From contig CAJUEW010000005.1 of NCBI GenBank assembly GCA_910585465.1, positions 85,428 to 149,427 of the forward strand: a stretch of DNA of 64,000 nt. Reading direction: 5' to 3'. The notes below the pieces were generated by a model. That model made no database searches. It saw only the letters and a program-made list of their open reading frames with translations, and was not told the DNA's origin. The number at the start of each line of letters is the position of its first letter. The first letter of the stretch is position 1. The DNA is from an uncultured Lachnospiraceae bacterium. Its GTDB lineage: Bacteria; Bacillota; Clostridia; Lachnospirales; Lachnospiraceae. The position numbers and the translations under genes were made by a program. Shown in pieces: positions 16,382-24,194 of this stretch.

Positions 16382-17904
16382 AGCACATCCTCCTCTCCTC
16401 CGGGAATCGTTATCAACACTTCCGTTCCTCTGTCCCTGCCTTCACTGAATATCTCCAGCTTTGCCTGATCGTGGAAATACAGCCAAAGCCGTTTCATCAC
16501 ATTCTTCATTCCGACTCCGTTGGAATCAGACTGCAGCCTTGTCTCCCGGGCCTCACCGGCCAGAACCTGTTCAATCCGTTCCTTTTCCATCCCTGCGCCG
16601 TTATCCCAGATGCTGATGCAGATATTTGGGTGTTTCCGGTATACGGACAGTTCAATCCTGCCCTCCCGGCCGATATTCCGTATCCCGTAATTAAAGGAGT
16701 TCTCCACCAGAGGCTGCAGAATCATGCTTGGCACCCGTGTATCCAGAAGAGATTCATCAACCTCCTTTGAAAACAATATTTCTCCGGAAAAACGCACATT
16801 TAAAATATATACATAATTGTCCACCAGACGGATTTCCTCTCCAATGGTCGCATCCTGATCATTTTTGCGCACATTATAGCGGAAAAATTCTGCCACATTC
16901 TGCAAAAATCTGCCAGTACGCCCTGCATCCTCCATCATAGCAAGCTGCACACCCGCATTCAGCGTGTTAAACAAAAAGTGAGGATGAATCTGCGCCTGAA
17001 GGTATTTAAGCTGTGCATCCTTTAAATGGCTCTGCATCATCAGTTCCCTCTCCTTTAGCTGATTCTCCCTCTCCATTGTCAGCCTGAGCTGCTCGATATA
17101 GTTGCGGATGCTCTCCACCATCTGATTAAAAGCGCCTGTCACAATCCCAACCTCATCCATGCTCTGCACTGGTATCTGCCCAATCTCAAAATTTCCGTTG
17201 GCAATTTCGTCCGCTGCATCAGCCAATCTGCGAAGAGGCCGGGTAACTGTTTTGGTGCTTATAACAATCAGACTGATATTGCCCAGCAGCACCAGAAGCA
17301 GTATTCCTATGCTGACCATTTCCATATAGCGCAGAGAACTCATAAGAATCTGATAGTTTCTGGAATTATCTTTAAATTGTTCATTGTTCAGGCTGTAAAT
17401 AAAGGTGTGAATTTCTTCATATAATGTATTGGCATCCTCATAAAACTTTCCGTATTTCTCCACATTCCGTCCCCGTTTTGCCCGTATGGCTTCAGCCGCC
17501 AGCTTCAGGTAGCTCTCTGACAGACTGAAAATATTTTTCTCTGTCAAAAGCATTCCATTGTCTGTTACCTGCGTATTCAGACCCTCCATCAGCCCCCGGT
17601 AAGCCTGCTCGCTTCGATAATAATCCTCCATAGCATCCGAGCTTTTCGTGTTCAGGTACTCCTCCATACTCCTTTGCACCTGATCCAGGGCCCCCGAAAG
17701 CTCATTCAGCCTGACATTGCTGATATAGACTGCCTCCACCTGTCCGGCCATTTCATTAGTGATTGCAAACATGTACAGATTAACGGACACAATAATAACC
17801 GCAGTCAGTACAAACAGAGCCGTCAGCTTCTGCCGGAGGGTCAGATATTTCCACCTTTTTTTAATAACGGATTTAATTGGCTGCATATCCTTTTTCCAGC
17901 TCAC
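16369..17904 (-). CDS. YesM/LytS-type sensor histidine kinase
   Basis: 511-residue membrane kinase. Two membrane segments (about 28-48 and 195-217) flank a helical extracytoplasmic domain, followed by HAMP (about 217-272), a His_kinase region with phospho-acceptor H309 in IHPHFLFNTLN, and an ATPase domain with DNGAGM (N box partner LVENSFNYGI). The start is a GTG at 17904 overlapping the preceding stop by 4 bp (GTGA), consistent with translational coupling. The sensor domain lacks a sugar-binding fold, so the signal is likely delivered by the adjacent membrane-anchored binding protein. Confidence 0.92.
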   Translation of the reverse strand: MSWKKDMQPIKSVIKKRWKYLTLRQKLTALFVLTAVIIVSVNLYMFAITNEMAGQVEAVYISNVRLNELSGALDQVQRSMEEYLNTKSSDAMEDYYRSEQAYRGLMEGLNTQVTDNGMLLTEKNIFSLSESYLKLAAEAIRAKRGRNVEKYGKFYEDANTLYEEIHTFIYSLNNEQFKDNSRNYQILMSSLRYMEMVSIGILLLVLLGNISLIVISTKTVTRPLRRLADAADEIANGNFEIGQIPVQSMDEVGIVTGAFNQMVESIRNYIEQLRLTMERENQLKERELMMQSHLKDAQLKYLQAQIHPHFLFNTLNAGVQLAMMEDAGRTGRFLQNVAEFFRYNVRKNDQDATIGEEIRLVDNYVYILNVRFSGEILFSKEVDESLLDTRVPSMILQPLVENSFNYGIRNIGREGRIELSVYRKHPNICISIWDNGAGMEKERIEQVLAGEARETRLQSDSNGVGMKNVMKRLWLYFHDQAKLEIFSEGRDRGTEVLITIPGGEEDVLCTE

Positions 17905-18914
17905 TTTCTATCCAGCAGTCTTTTGGCTTCCTTTGCAGTAATGAGCTTTGTATCCACTGCCATATAGCTGTTCGTATAACCAGTCTGGATATATTCATCC
18001 AAAGCCTGCACGCACAGTCTGCCCATCTGGCCGGTATCCAGAGCGATTGTGGAATAGATAATATTTTTGGCAACTGCATCTAAAATAGTTTCCGAGTCAT
18101 AGTAACCAAGCATCTGCACAGTTCCTACTTTGTTATAATCCACGGCCGCCTGGTAAGCGCAGCGTGTATGTACTGCATTTAAACAGACCAGAACATCCGG
18201 CAGTTCCTCCGGATCCAGAAAAATATCACGGATAGACTCCTCTGAGCTAAAGCTTCTCGTATTGTCCACCAGGGCAGTTTCCACCGTGGCGCTGTGGTTT
18301 TCCCCCAGCTCCCTTTCCAGCGTTTCACGGATTCCAAATAATATCAGGTTTTGGCTTGTATCCATGCGGCTCTCCTCTATCAGCACCAGAATTTTTGCAG
18401 AGCTTTCCATCTCCTCTTCTTCCTCTGAAAGAAGCTCTAAAATCTGGCGGCCGTACTCCTGTCCCAGATTATAGCTGTTATCCCCCACAAAGCACTGTCT
18501 CAGGCTTCCTGTACTGTCCCGCAGTACGGTCACTACCGGAATACCATTTCTAACTGCTTCGTCCAGCAAGGCAACAGTCTTGTCATCCTCATCACCGGGC
18601 ACAATAATTCCGTCTACCGACGCCTGAATGGCAAGCTCAAGCAGTTCGTTTCTGTCATACTCTACTGCCAGGTTTTTTCCAAAACGCTCTACATAAACAC
18701 CTCTCTCTTTTCCTTCTGCCAAAGCGCTTTCATACACCCGATCCCAAAAATCGCTCTCCTCTCTGCCTGTAATCATTACATAATGGCGGCTGTAGGTCTC
18801 ATAAACTCTCTCATCTTCTTTTATGATTTCAGTGGATTTCTGCCAAAAGAAAAACAGGCATGACAGAAGCACTGCCAGAAATATCAGCAGCATACCGCCT
18901 CTTTTTCTCTTCAT
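17901..18914 (-). CDS. Membrane-anchored sugar-binding sensor protein (XylFII-like)
   Basis: 337-residue protein with an N-terminal membrane segment (about 8-24) and an extracytoplasmic type I periplasmic-binding domain (DGIIVPGDEDDKTVALLDEAVRNGIPVVTV in pieces, CFVGDNSYNLGQEYG, VQMLGYYDSETILDAV). The LLSC sequence is followed by a hydrophobic run, so it is more likely an uncleaved anchor than a lipobox. It is the first gene of the binding protein-kinase-regulator operon. In Clostridium, XylFII binds D-xylose and activates LytS by direct contact; the same role is inferred here, with the sugar unproven. Confidence 0.82.
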   Translation of the reverse strand: MKRKRGGMLLIFLAVLLSCLFFFWQKSTEIIKEDERVYETYSRHYVMITGREESDFWDRVYESALAEGKERGVYVERFGKNLAVEYDRNELLELAIQASVDGIIVPGDEDDKTVALLDEAVRNGIPVVTVLRDSTGSLRQCFVGDNSYNLGQEYGRQILELLSEEEEEMESSAKILVLIEESRMDTSQNLILFGIRETLERELGENHSATVETALVDNTRSFSSEESIRDIFLDPEELPDVLVCLNAVHTRCAYQAAVDYNKVGTVQMLGYYDSETILDAVAKNIIYSTIALDTGQMGRLCVQALDEYIQTGYTNSYMAVDTKLITAKEAKRLLDRK

Positions 18915-18950
18915 AAGCCCTCCGTATTACCTGTTCATTCCAGTAATATG

Positions 18951-18983
18951 GCATACACCTGCAGCAATGCCGCAGGTGTATGC
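18951..18983 (-). terminator. Hairpin between the isomerase operon and the sensor operon
   Basis: A perfect 12-bp stem (GCATACACCTGC/GCAGGTGTATGC, arms 18951-18962 and 18972-18983) lies 28 bp past the isomerase stop. The minus-strand tail (CATATTAC) is not U-rich, so it may be an RNA-processing or partial termination site. Confidence 0.5.
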
Positions 18984-19010
18984 TCCGTATCCTTCAACTA
19001 TATTATGCTT

Positions 19011-20495
19011 TTATCCGAACGGATTTTCTGTCGGATAGCGGACACCTGCCGGCTGGTTGTATCCAATCTCATTCACATCTACACCAATATATTTAAATAC
19101 CTCATACAACGCTTTTCCATAATGTCCGAAAGCCACTGCTCCATGATGCGGATAATTCCCCTCAATCAGTACATGACGGTAAAATCTCTTCATTTCCGGA
19201 ATGGCAAAGATGCCGATTGCTCCAAAGGAGCGGGTGGCAACCGGAAGAACCTCTCCATTTGCAACATAAGCGCGCAGCTTGCAGTCAGCAGTGCTCTGCA
19301 GACGGAAGAATGTAATATCACCCGGTGCGATATCTCCCTCTAAGGTTCCCTGTGTAACCTCCTCCGGAAGACTTCTTGCCATAATTAACTGATATTTCAT
19401 CTGGCAGAAGGACAGCTTCTTTGTGTTGGTGTTTCCACAGTGGAAGCCCATAAAAATATCGTTGCTTGTATAGTCATATTTTCCTTTAATATCCTCATCG
19501 TAAATATCATATGGCACCGTATTGTTGATGTCCAGCAAGGTAACGACATCATCGCTGACACAGGTTCCGATGTATTCGCTCAGCGCGCCGTAAATATCTA
19601 CCTCACAGGATACCGGAATTCCCCGTCCGGTCAGCCGGCTGTTCACATAGCATGGAACAAAACCGAACTGGGTCTGAAATGCAGGCCAGCATTTTCCGGC
19701 AACTGCCACATGCTTCCTGTATCCCCTATGTGCTTCTATCCAGTCAAGCAGAGTAAGCTCATACTGAGCCAGCTTAGGAAGAATCTCCGGCTTCTTATTG
19801 CCTTCTCCAAGCTCTGCCTCCATATCCTTAACCACTTCCGGAATACGCGGATCTCCGTCATGCTTCTGATATGCCTCGAACAAATCAAGCTCAGAATTTT
19901 CTTCAATTTCAACTCCCAGATTGTAAAGCTGCTTAATCGGGGCATTACATGCCAGGAAGTTCAGAGGACGTGGGCCAAAGCTAATGATCTTCAGATCCGA
20001 AAGTCCGATAACTGCCCTTGCGATTGGGATAAATTCATGGATCATATCCGCGCACTCTCCTGCGGTTCCTACCGGATATTCAGGAATATATGCTTTGATG
20101 TTTCTCAGCGCCAGATTATAGCTTGCATTCAGCATTCCGCAGTAAGCATCGCCCCGGCCCTGAATCAGATTACTGCCGGATTCCTCTGCCGCCGCCACAA
20201 ACATCTTCGGCCCCTCAAAATGCTTTGCAAGCAGTGTCTCGGAGATCTCAGGCCCGAAGTTGCCAAGATATACAACCAACGCGTTGCAGCCTGCTGCTTT
20301 CACATCCTCCAATGCCTGCGTCATATGTATCTCGCTCTCCACAATACATACCGGACATTCATAAATATCCTCTGCATCATATTTCGCTTTGTATGCTTCC
20401 ACCAGAGCTTTCCTTCTGTTCACGGATAAGGTCTCCGGGAAACAGTCGCGGCTTACAGCCACGATACCAATTTTTACTTTTGGAATGTTGTTCAT
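19011..20495 (-). CDS. L-fucose/L-arabinose isomerase-fold sugar isomerase
   Basis: 494-residue cytoplasmic aldose-ketose isomerase of the FucI/AraA fold. The N-terminal region (IGIVAVSRDCFPETLS) and the C-terminal metal-site region (DINNTVPYD, FMGFHCGNTNTKKL, EGNYPHHGAVAFGHYGKALYE, each in pieces) fit the family; the active-site Glu and His ligands appear to lie in these blocks. Start at 20495 has GGAGG upstream. It lies with a DUF4867 protein and a xylulokinase in one operon, and no xylA is visible. A substrate giving D-xylulose is one option; D-arabinose or L-arabinose chemistry is another. Confidence 0.82.
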   Translation of the reverse strand: MNNIPKVKIGIVAVSRDCFPETLSVNRRKALVEAYKAKYDAEDIYECPVCIVESEIHMTQALEDVKAAGCNALVVYLGNFGPEISETLLAKHFEGPKMFVAAAEESGSNLIQGRGDAYCGMLNASYNLALRNIKAYIPEYPVGTAGECADMIHEFIPIARAVIGLSDLKIISFGPRPLNFLACNAPIKQLYNLGVEIEENSELDLFEAYQKHDGDPRIPEVVKDMEAELGEGNKKPEILPKLAQYELTLLDWIEAHRGYRKHVAVAGKCWPAFQTQFGFVPCYVNSRLTGRGIPVSCEVDIYGALSEYIGTCVSDDVVTLLDINNTVPYDIYDEDIKGKYDYTSNDIFMGFHCGNTNTKKLSFCQMKYQLIMARSLPEEVTQGTLEGDIAPGDITFFRLQSTADCKLRAYVANGEVLPVATRSFGAIGIFAIPEMKRFYRHVLIEGNYPHHGAVAFGHYGKALYEVFKYIGVDVNEIGYNQPAGVRYPTENPFG

Positions 20496-20584
20496 GATTT
20501 TACCCTCCTGATTAATGATATATTAAGACGCCAGATCTTTCATCTGCCGCTGCCTTGCCATCCGTCCGGACATTTCTGCGATTT

Positions 20585-21208
20585 TTATTCCTGAACGGAA
20601 ATGTTTTTTCCGGTAAGTCCAATATACGCCCCCTCCGGCAGTCCGCCTTCGGCATGTCCGATCAGCCACTTATTTTTTGCCGCAATAAGCTTATCTTCCC
20701 AGTCCCCGTGTTCTTTTTCCAGAGGCAGGTTTGTATCCCTTGGAAGCACAATAGCCACGCGGAAGCCGTTTTCTCCGGCACTGCACGGAGCATAGTGCAG
20801 CGTTGTCGCATACAGCTCCACTGCAGTTCCCCTTGGAAGAAGAAATGCTTCCACAAGAGAAGTATCATATGTAAAGTCGTCGGTAATGTCCTGCTGAGAG
20901 CCGACAAGCAGAACCGCATCGGTTCCCGCCACATTAATTTCTGAAGAACGATGATATTCCAGTGCATTCAGCAGATAGTTTTTGCCGTTGCAGTATCCGA
21001 TCTGGATAGGAAGTTCTCCATAAGTCTTAGTCTGAAGCTCTGCAAAAACCGGAAGCTCCTCCAGCTCTGCCACAGACGGCTCATAAATCACATTCCCGGG
21101 AAGCGGTGTCTTTGTATTCAAGGCTTCCACCAAACCGGAAAAGTCAATGTTCTGCACTACTCTTCCATATCTGCGGAATGCGGCGTCAGTTACTTTTTTA
21201 ATTTCCAT
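20585..21208 (-). CDS. DUF4867 family protein
   Basis: 207-residue soluble protein of a family found beside sugar isomerases and kinases in Lachnospiraceae. The start at 21208 is chosen because GGAGG lies 9 bp upstream; an earlier in-frame ATG overlaps that site. The middle (IQIGYCNGKNYLLNALEYHRSSEIN in pieces, YATTLHYAPC) and the C-terminal FRVAIVLPRDTNLPLE suggest a double-stranded beta-helix (cupin-like) fold with His and Glu residues that may bind metal, reminiscent of ureidoglycolate lyase-like or lyxose-isomerase-like cupins. The function is not established. It could be a mutarotase or a second isomerase. Confidence 0.72.
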   Translation of the reverse strand: MEIKKVTDAAFRRYGRVVQNIDFSGLVEALNTKTPLPGNVIYEPSVAELEELPVFAELQTKTYGELPIQIGYCNGKNYLLNALEYHRSSEINVAGTDAVLLVGSQQDITDDFTYDTSLVEAFLLPRGTAVELYATTLHYAPCSAGENGFRVAIVLPRDTNLPLEKEHGDWEDKLIAAKNKWLIGHAEGGLPEGAYIGLTGKNISVQE

Positions 21209-21243
21209 TGAGTGTTTCCTCCACATTAACTGATATACAGAAT

Positions 21244-22713
21244 TTACCTGATAATTTCAAATAACGGCCGGCATGCCGGATAGATTTCCTTAAACTGCTG
21301 ATAACGTTCTTCGTATTTGGCTGCAAGCTCCGGCTCCGGCTCAATGGTATCGACAATTTTAACCAGCCTTGCGGCAGCCTCCTCTACGCTTTTGTATTCT
21401 CCGCAGGCTACGGCCGCCAGCATGGCCCCGCCGAGGGCCGGTCCCTCCTCGCTTTCAATCACATCCACTTTAATGTTCATAACGTTAGCAATTATCTTTT
21501 TCCATAAAGGACTCTTCGCTCCGCCGCCGCAGATTTTAGTACGCTCCATATGGATACCCAGGGATTTGGCTACCTCAAAAGAATCTCTGAGCGCAAACGC
21601 CACTCCTTCCAATACTGCCTGGGTCATATCAGCCCGGGTGGTGTCCATAGTCATTCCGATAAAGGTTCCCCTTGCATTGGGATTATTGTGCGGAGAACGC
21701 TCGCCCATCAGGTAGGGCAGGAAATATACATGATTCTCGCCCAGCTTTTCAATAGCCTTCTGCTCTGAAACATAATCCCCGGTGCCGATGATTCCATCCA
21801 TCCACCATTTATTACAGGAAGCTGCGCTCAGCATACATCCCATCAGGTGATAGTGTCCGTCCGCGTGCGCAAATGCATGAAGGGCATTATTTTTGTCCAC
21901 GCCAAATTTTTCAGAGGAGATAAATATAGTTCCGCTGGTTCCAAGGGAGATATTGCACATGCCGTCCCCGACCGTTCCGGTTCCAACTGCTGCCGCCGCA
22001 TTATCTCCGGCTCCCGCCACGACTTTAACTGTCTCCGGAATGCCAAGCTCTGATGCAATCTCAGGGAGCACGGTCCCGACCGCTTCATAGGATTCATAAA
22101 CCTTTGCCAGCTGCTCTTCGCGGATGCCGCAGATATCCAGCATTTCTTTGGACCAGCAGCGGTTCTTTACATCAAAGATCAGCATACCAGATGCATCGGA
22201 CACATCGGTGCAGTGCACTCCTGACAGCTTATAAGCAATATAATCCTTTGGAAGCATAATTTTCCGGATCTTTGCAAAATTCTCCGGTTCCTTATTTTTT
22301 ACCCAAAGAATCTTCGGCGCGGTAAATCCGGTAAAAGAAATATTTGCTGTATATTCGGAGAGCTTGTCCTTGCCGATGACATTGTTCAGATAATCACATT
22401 CCTCATAGGTACGGCCATCATTCCAGAGCAGCGCCGGGCGGATTACCCTGTCATCCTCATCCAGAATCACCAGACCGTGCATCTGTCCCCCGAAGCTGAT
22501 CCCTGCCACCTTGTTCCTGTCACATCCGGACAGAAGTTCTTTTAACCCCTCCATAGTCTGTGTAAACCAGTCCTCCGGATTCTGTTCCGACCATCCCGGA
22601 TTCGGAAAATAGATCGGATATTCTCTGGATACAATTTTTTGGATATGTCCTTCCCCGTCCATCAGAAGCAGTTTAACGGCGGAAGTGCCAAGGTCTACGC
22701 CAATGTAGAGCAT
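21244..22713 (-). CDS. xylB: Xylulokinase (FGGY family)
   Basis: 489-residue FGGY carbohydrate kinase that phosphorylates D-xylulose with ATP. The N-terminus has IGVDLGTSAVKLLLMD and the xylulokinase-typical YPNPGWSEQ-like stretch (FPNPGWSEQNPEDW). GQMHGLV (about 75-81), a DASGM motif and the ATP-site GAGDNAAAAVGTG and GGGAKSPLWKKI blocks are all present. Length is normal. It is the first gene of the isomerase operon, transcribed from a promoter with a LacI-type operator just downstream. The other FGGY option, ribulokinase, is less likely from length and motifs. Confidence 0.92.
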   Translation of the reverse strand: MLYIGVDLGTSAVKLLLMDGEGHIQKIVSREYPIYFPNPGWSEQNPEDWFTQTMEGLKELLSGCDRNKVAGISFGGQMHGLVILDEDDRVIRPALLWNDGRTYEECDYLNNVIGKDKLSEYTANISFTGFTAPKILWVKNKEPENFAKIRKIMLPKDYIAYKLSGVHCTDVSDASGMLIFDVKNRCWSKEMLDICGIREEQLAKVYESYEAVGTVLPEIASELGIPETVKVVAGAGDNAAAAVGTGTVGDGMCNISLGTSGTIFISSEKFGVDKNNALHAFAHADGHYHLMGCMLSAASCNKWWMDGIIGTGDYVSEQKAIEKLGENHVYFLPYLMGERSPHNNPNARGTFIGMTMDTTRADMTQAVLEGVAFALRDSFEVAKSLGIHMERTKICGGGAKSPLWKKIIANVMNIKVDVIESEEGPALGGAMLAAVACGEYKSVEEAAARLVKIVDTIEPEPELAAKYEERYQQFKEIYPACRPLFEIIR

Positions 22714-22735
22714 GCTTGTGTCCTCCTTACTCCTT

Positions 22736-22752
22736 TTGCGTGCACGTGCACG
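22736..22752. promoter_or_regulatory. LacI-type operator at the xylB transcription start
   Basis: A perfect 14-bp palindrome CGTGCACGTGCACG (22739-22752) sits between the xylB -10 and its start codon. On the minus strand the 17-mer GTGCACGTGCACGCAAA nearly repeats the site at 22928-22944, so both are probably bound by the adjacent LacI-family repressor. Confidence 0.75.
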
Positions 22753-22764
22753 TTTCTTGTCTTT

Positions 22765-22793
22765 ATATTACCTCGTTCTGTTTTATTTTTCAA
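22765..22793 (-). promoter_or_regulatory. Promoter for xylB-DUF4867-isomerase
   Basis: TTGAAA (22788-22793) and TAATAT (22765-22770) are 17 bp apart on the minus strand. The expected start point lies just before the palindromic operator, giving a simple road-block or occlusion arrangement. Confidence 0.72.
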
Positions 22794-22927
22794 CAGTTTG
22801 CCGCAATTTTTCTTAGATTTTATTATTTTTTGTGAAAATTGTATAATATAGGTTTCTGATTTTTAATATTTCATTCCTTTTTCTGTTTATTTTTACCAGT
22901 ATTTTTTCAGTTATTAACTTTCCCGAA

Positions 22928-22944
22928 GTGCACGCACACGCAAA
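22928..22944. promoter_or_regulatory. Second LacI-type operator near the lacI-family promoter
   Basis: GTGCACGCACACGCAAA matches the first operator in 15 of 17 positions, in opposite orientation. It lies 6 bp upstream of the regulator's -35, about 190 bp from the first site, which would allow looping and autoregulation. Confidence 0.65.
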
Positions 22945-22950
22945 CTCCGT

Positions 22951-22979
22951 TTGACAGTTCCCTTTATTTCATGTATTGT
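22951..22979 (+). promoter_or_regulatory. Promoter for the LacI-family regulator
   Basis: TTGACA (22951-22956) and TATTGT (22974-22979) are 17 bp apart. The leader to the start codon at 23110 is about 125 nt. The rest of the 396-bp intergenic region is AT-rich with nothing else recognised. Confidence 0.68.
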
Positions 22980-23109
22980 CAATATAAAGATTTCTCAGGT
23001 TTCCGTAAAATGTGATTTTTAAAGGCCAAAAGGCTCCTTGCAGAAAGCAGGGAGAAAAATACGCATACACCGCATCCGGAAAACACAGCACGCAACAGGA
23101 GGGTATTCC

Positions 23110-24123
23110 ATGACTACGATAAAAGACATTGCAGACCTGGCAGGAGTCTCCCGGGGCACCGTGGACCGGGTGCTTAATAACCGGGGAGCTGTCCATCCCA
23201 AAACAGCGGAAAAAATTATGGAGATTGTCCGTGCTCTGGATTATCGCCCCAACAAAGCCGGACTTGCTCTTGCTGCGCAGAAAAAGAGATATAAAATAGG
23301 CGTTATCCTCTTCAGTGAAAATAATCCCTTTTTTGATGAGGTTATGACAGGAGTCAGGGCAAAAGCCGCAGAGCTTCAGGATTATGGAATTACGACTATC
23401 ACAAAGCGGGTGGAATTTGATGTCAATGCCCAGCTCGACGCTATTGACGGGCTTCTTGAGGAAGGAATCCACGGTCTTATGCTGGCTCCTTACAATCATA
23501 TGCGGATTCAGAAAAAAATAGACGAGCTGATAGACAGGCAGATTCCTGTCGTAACCGTCAACACAGACATCGGCGGCTCCAAACGGATGGCCTATGTGGG
23601 AAGTGATTATTTCCGGGGAGGATGTACCGCAGCGGGTCTTCTTGCCTTGATGACCTCGGGTGATGTAAAGCTTGGAATTATCACCGGGTCGTCCAATGTG
23701 CTCTGCCATACAGAACGAATTGAAGGCTTTTGCCATACACTGAAGAAGTCCTATTCCCGGATTCATGTAATGGAGATTCTGGAAAATCATGATGATGAAT
23801 TTAAAAGCTATGCGCTGACCAGCCAGCTTTTAAAGGAGCATCCCGGGCTGGACGCACTGTTCTTTTCTGCCGCAGGCGTATACGGCGGCTGTAAGGCCAT
23901 TCTGGAATCCGGCCTCCACCCCAAAGTCATCACCTTTGATGAGGTGCCGACCACACTGGAAATGCTGAAAAAGGGCATTATTTCCGCTACCATCAGCCAG
24001 CAGCCTTATCGCCAGGGCTCCCGATCGTTGGATATTCTGTTTGAATATCTGACTTCAGGAATGCTCCCGGAGGATGAACTGAATTTCGTGGAGCTGTCCA
24101 TTAAAATCCGTGAGAACATTTAG
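23110..24123 (+). CDS. LacI/RbsR-family transcriptional repressor of the pentose operon
   Basis: 337-residue regulator. The start at 23110 has AGGAGG 7 bp upstream. The N-terminal helix-turn-helix (TIKDIADLAGVSRGTVDRVLNN in pieces, residues about 3-24) uses GTVDRVLN rather than the commoner STVSRVLN, a variant of the sugar-binding LacI subgroup. The hinge and the effector domain (about 60-337; YKIGVILFSENNPFFDEVMTG, VVTVNTDIGGSKRMAYVG in pieces) resemble periplasmic sugar-binding proteins. It is divergent from xylB with two matching operators between them, so it most likely represses the isomerase operon until a sugar or sugar phosphate binds. Confidence 0.93.
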   Translation: MTTIKDIADLAGVSRGTVDRVLNNRGAVHPKTAEKIMEIVRALDYRPNKAGLALAAQKKRYKIGVILFSENNPFFDEVMTGVRAKAAELQDYGITTITKRVEFDVNAQLDAIDGLLEEGIHGLMLAPYNHMRIQKKIDELIDRQIPVVTVNTDIGGSKRMAYVGSDYFRGGCTAAGLLALMTSGDVKLGIITGSSNVLCHTERIEGFCHTLKKSYSRIHVMEILENHDDEFKSYALTSQLLKEHPGLDALFFSAAGVYGGCKAILESGLHPKVITFDEVPTTLEMLKKGIISATISQQPYRQGSRSLDILFEYLTSGMLPEDELNFVELSIKIRENI

Positions 24124-24150
24124 ATATAAAAGCAGAACTGTCAGAAAATA

Positions 24151-24174
24151 CGGGCGCCTTTGCCGGGGCGCCCG
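24151..24174. terminator. Hairpin between convergent genes
   Basis: CGGGCGCC/GGCGCCCG (24151-24158 and 24167-24174) forms an 8-bp GC stem between the LacI-type gene and the convergent lipoprotein gene. Tails on both strands are only partly T-rich. Confidence 0.6.
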
Positions 24175-24194
24175 CATTCTATAGCTGTTCTCTT

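Noticed and set aside
22969..23790. A 273-codon open frame opposite the LacI-type regulator
   Set aside because: Antisense shadow of a clear regulator gene, with no start signals.
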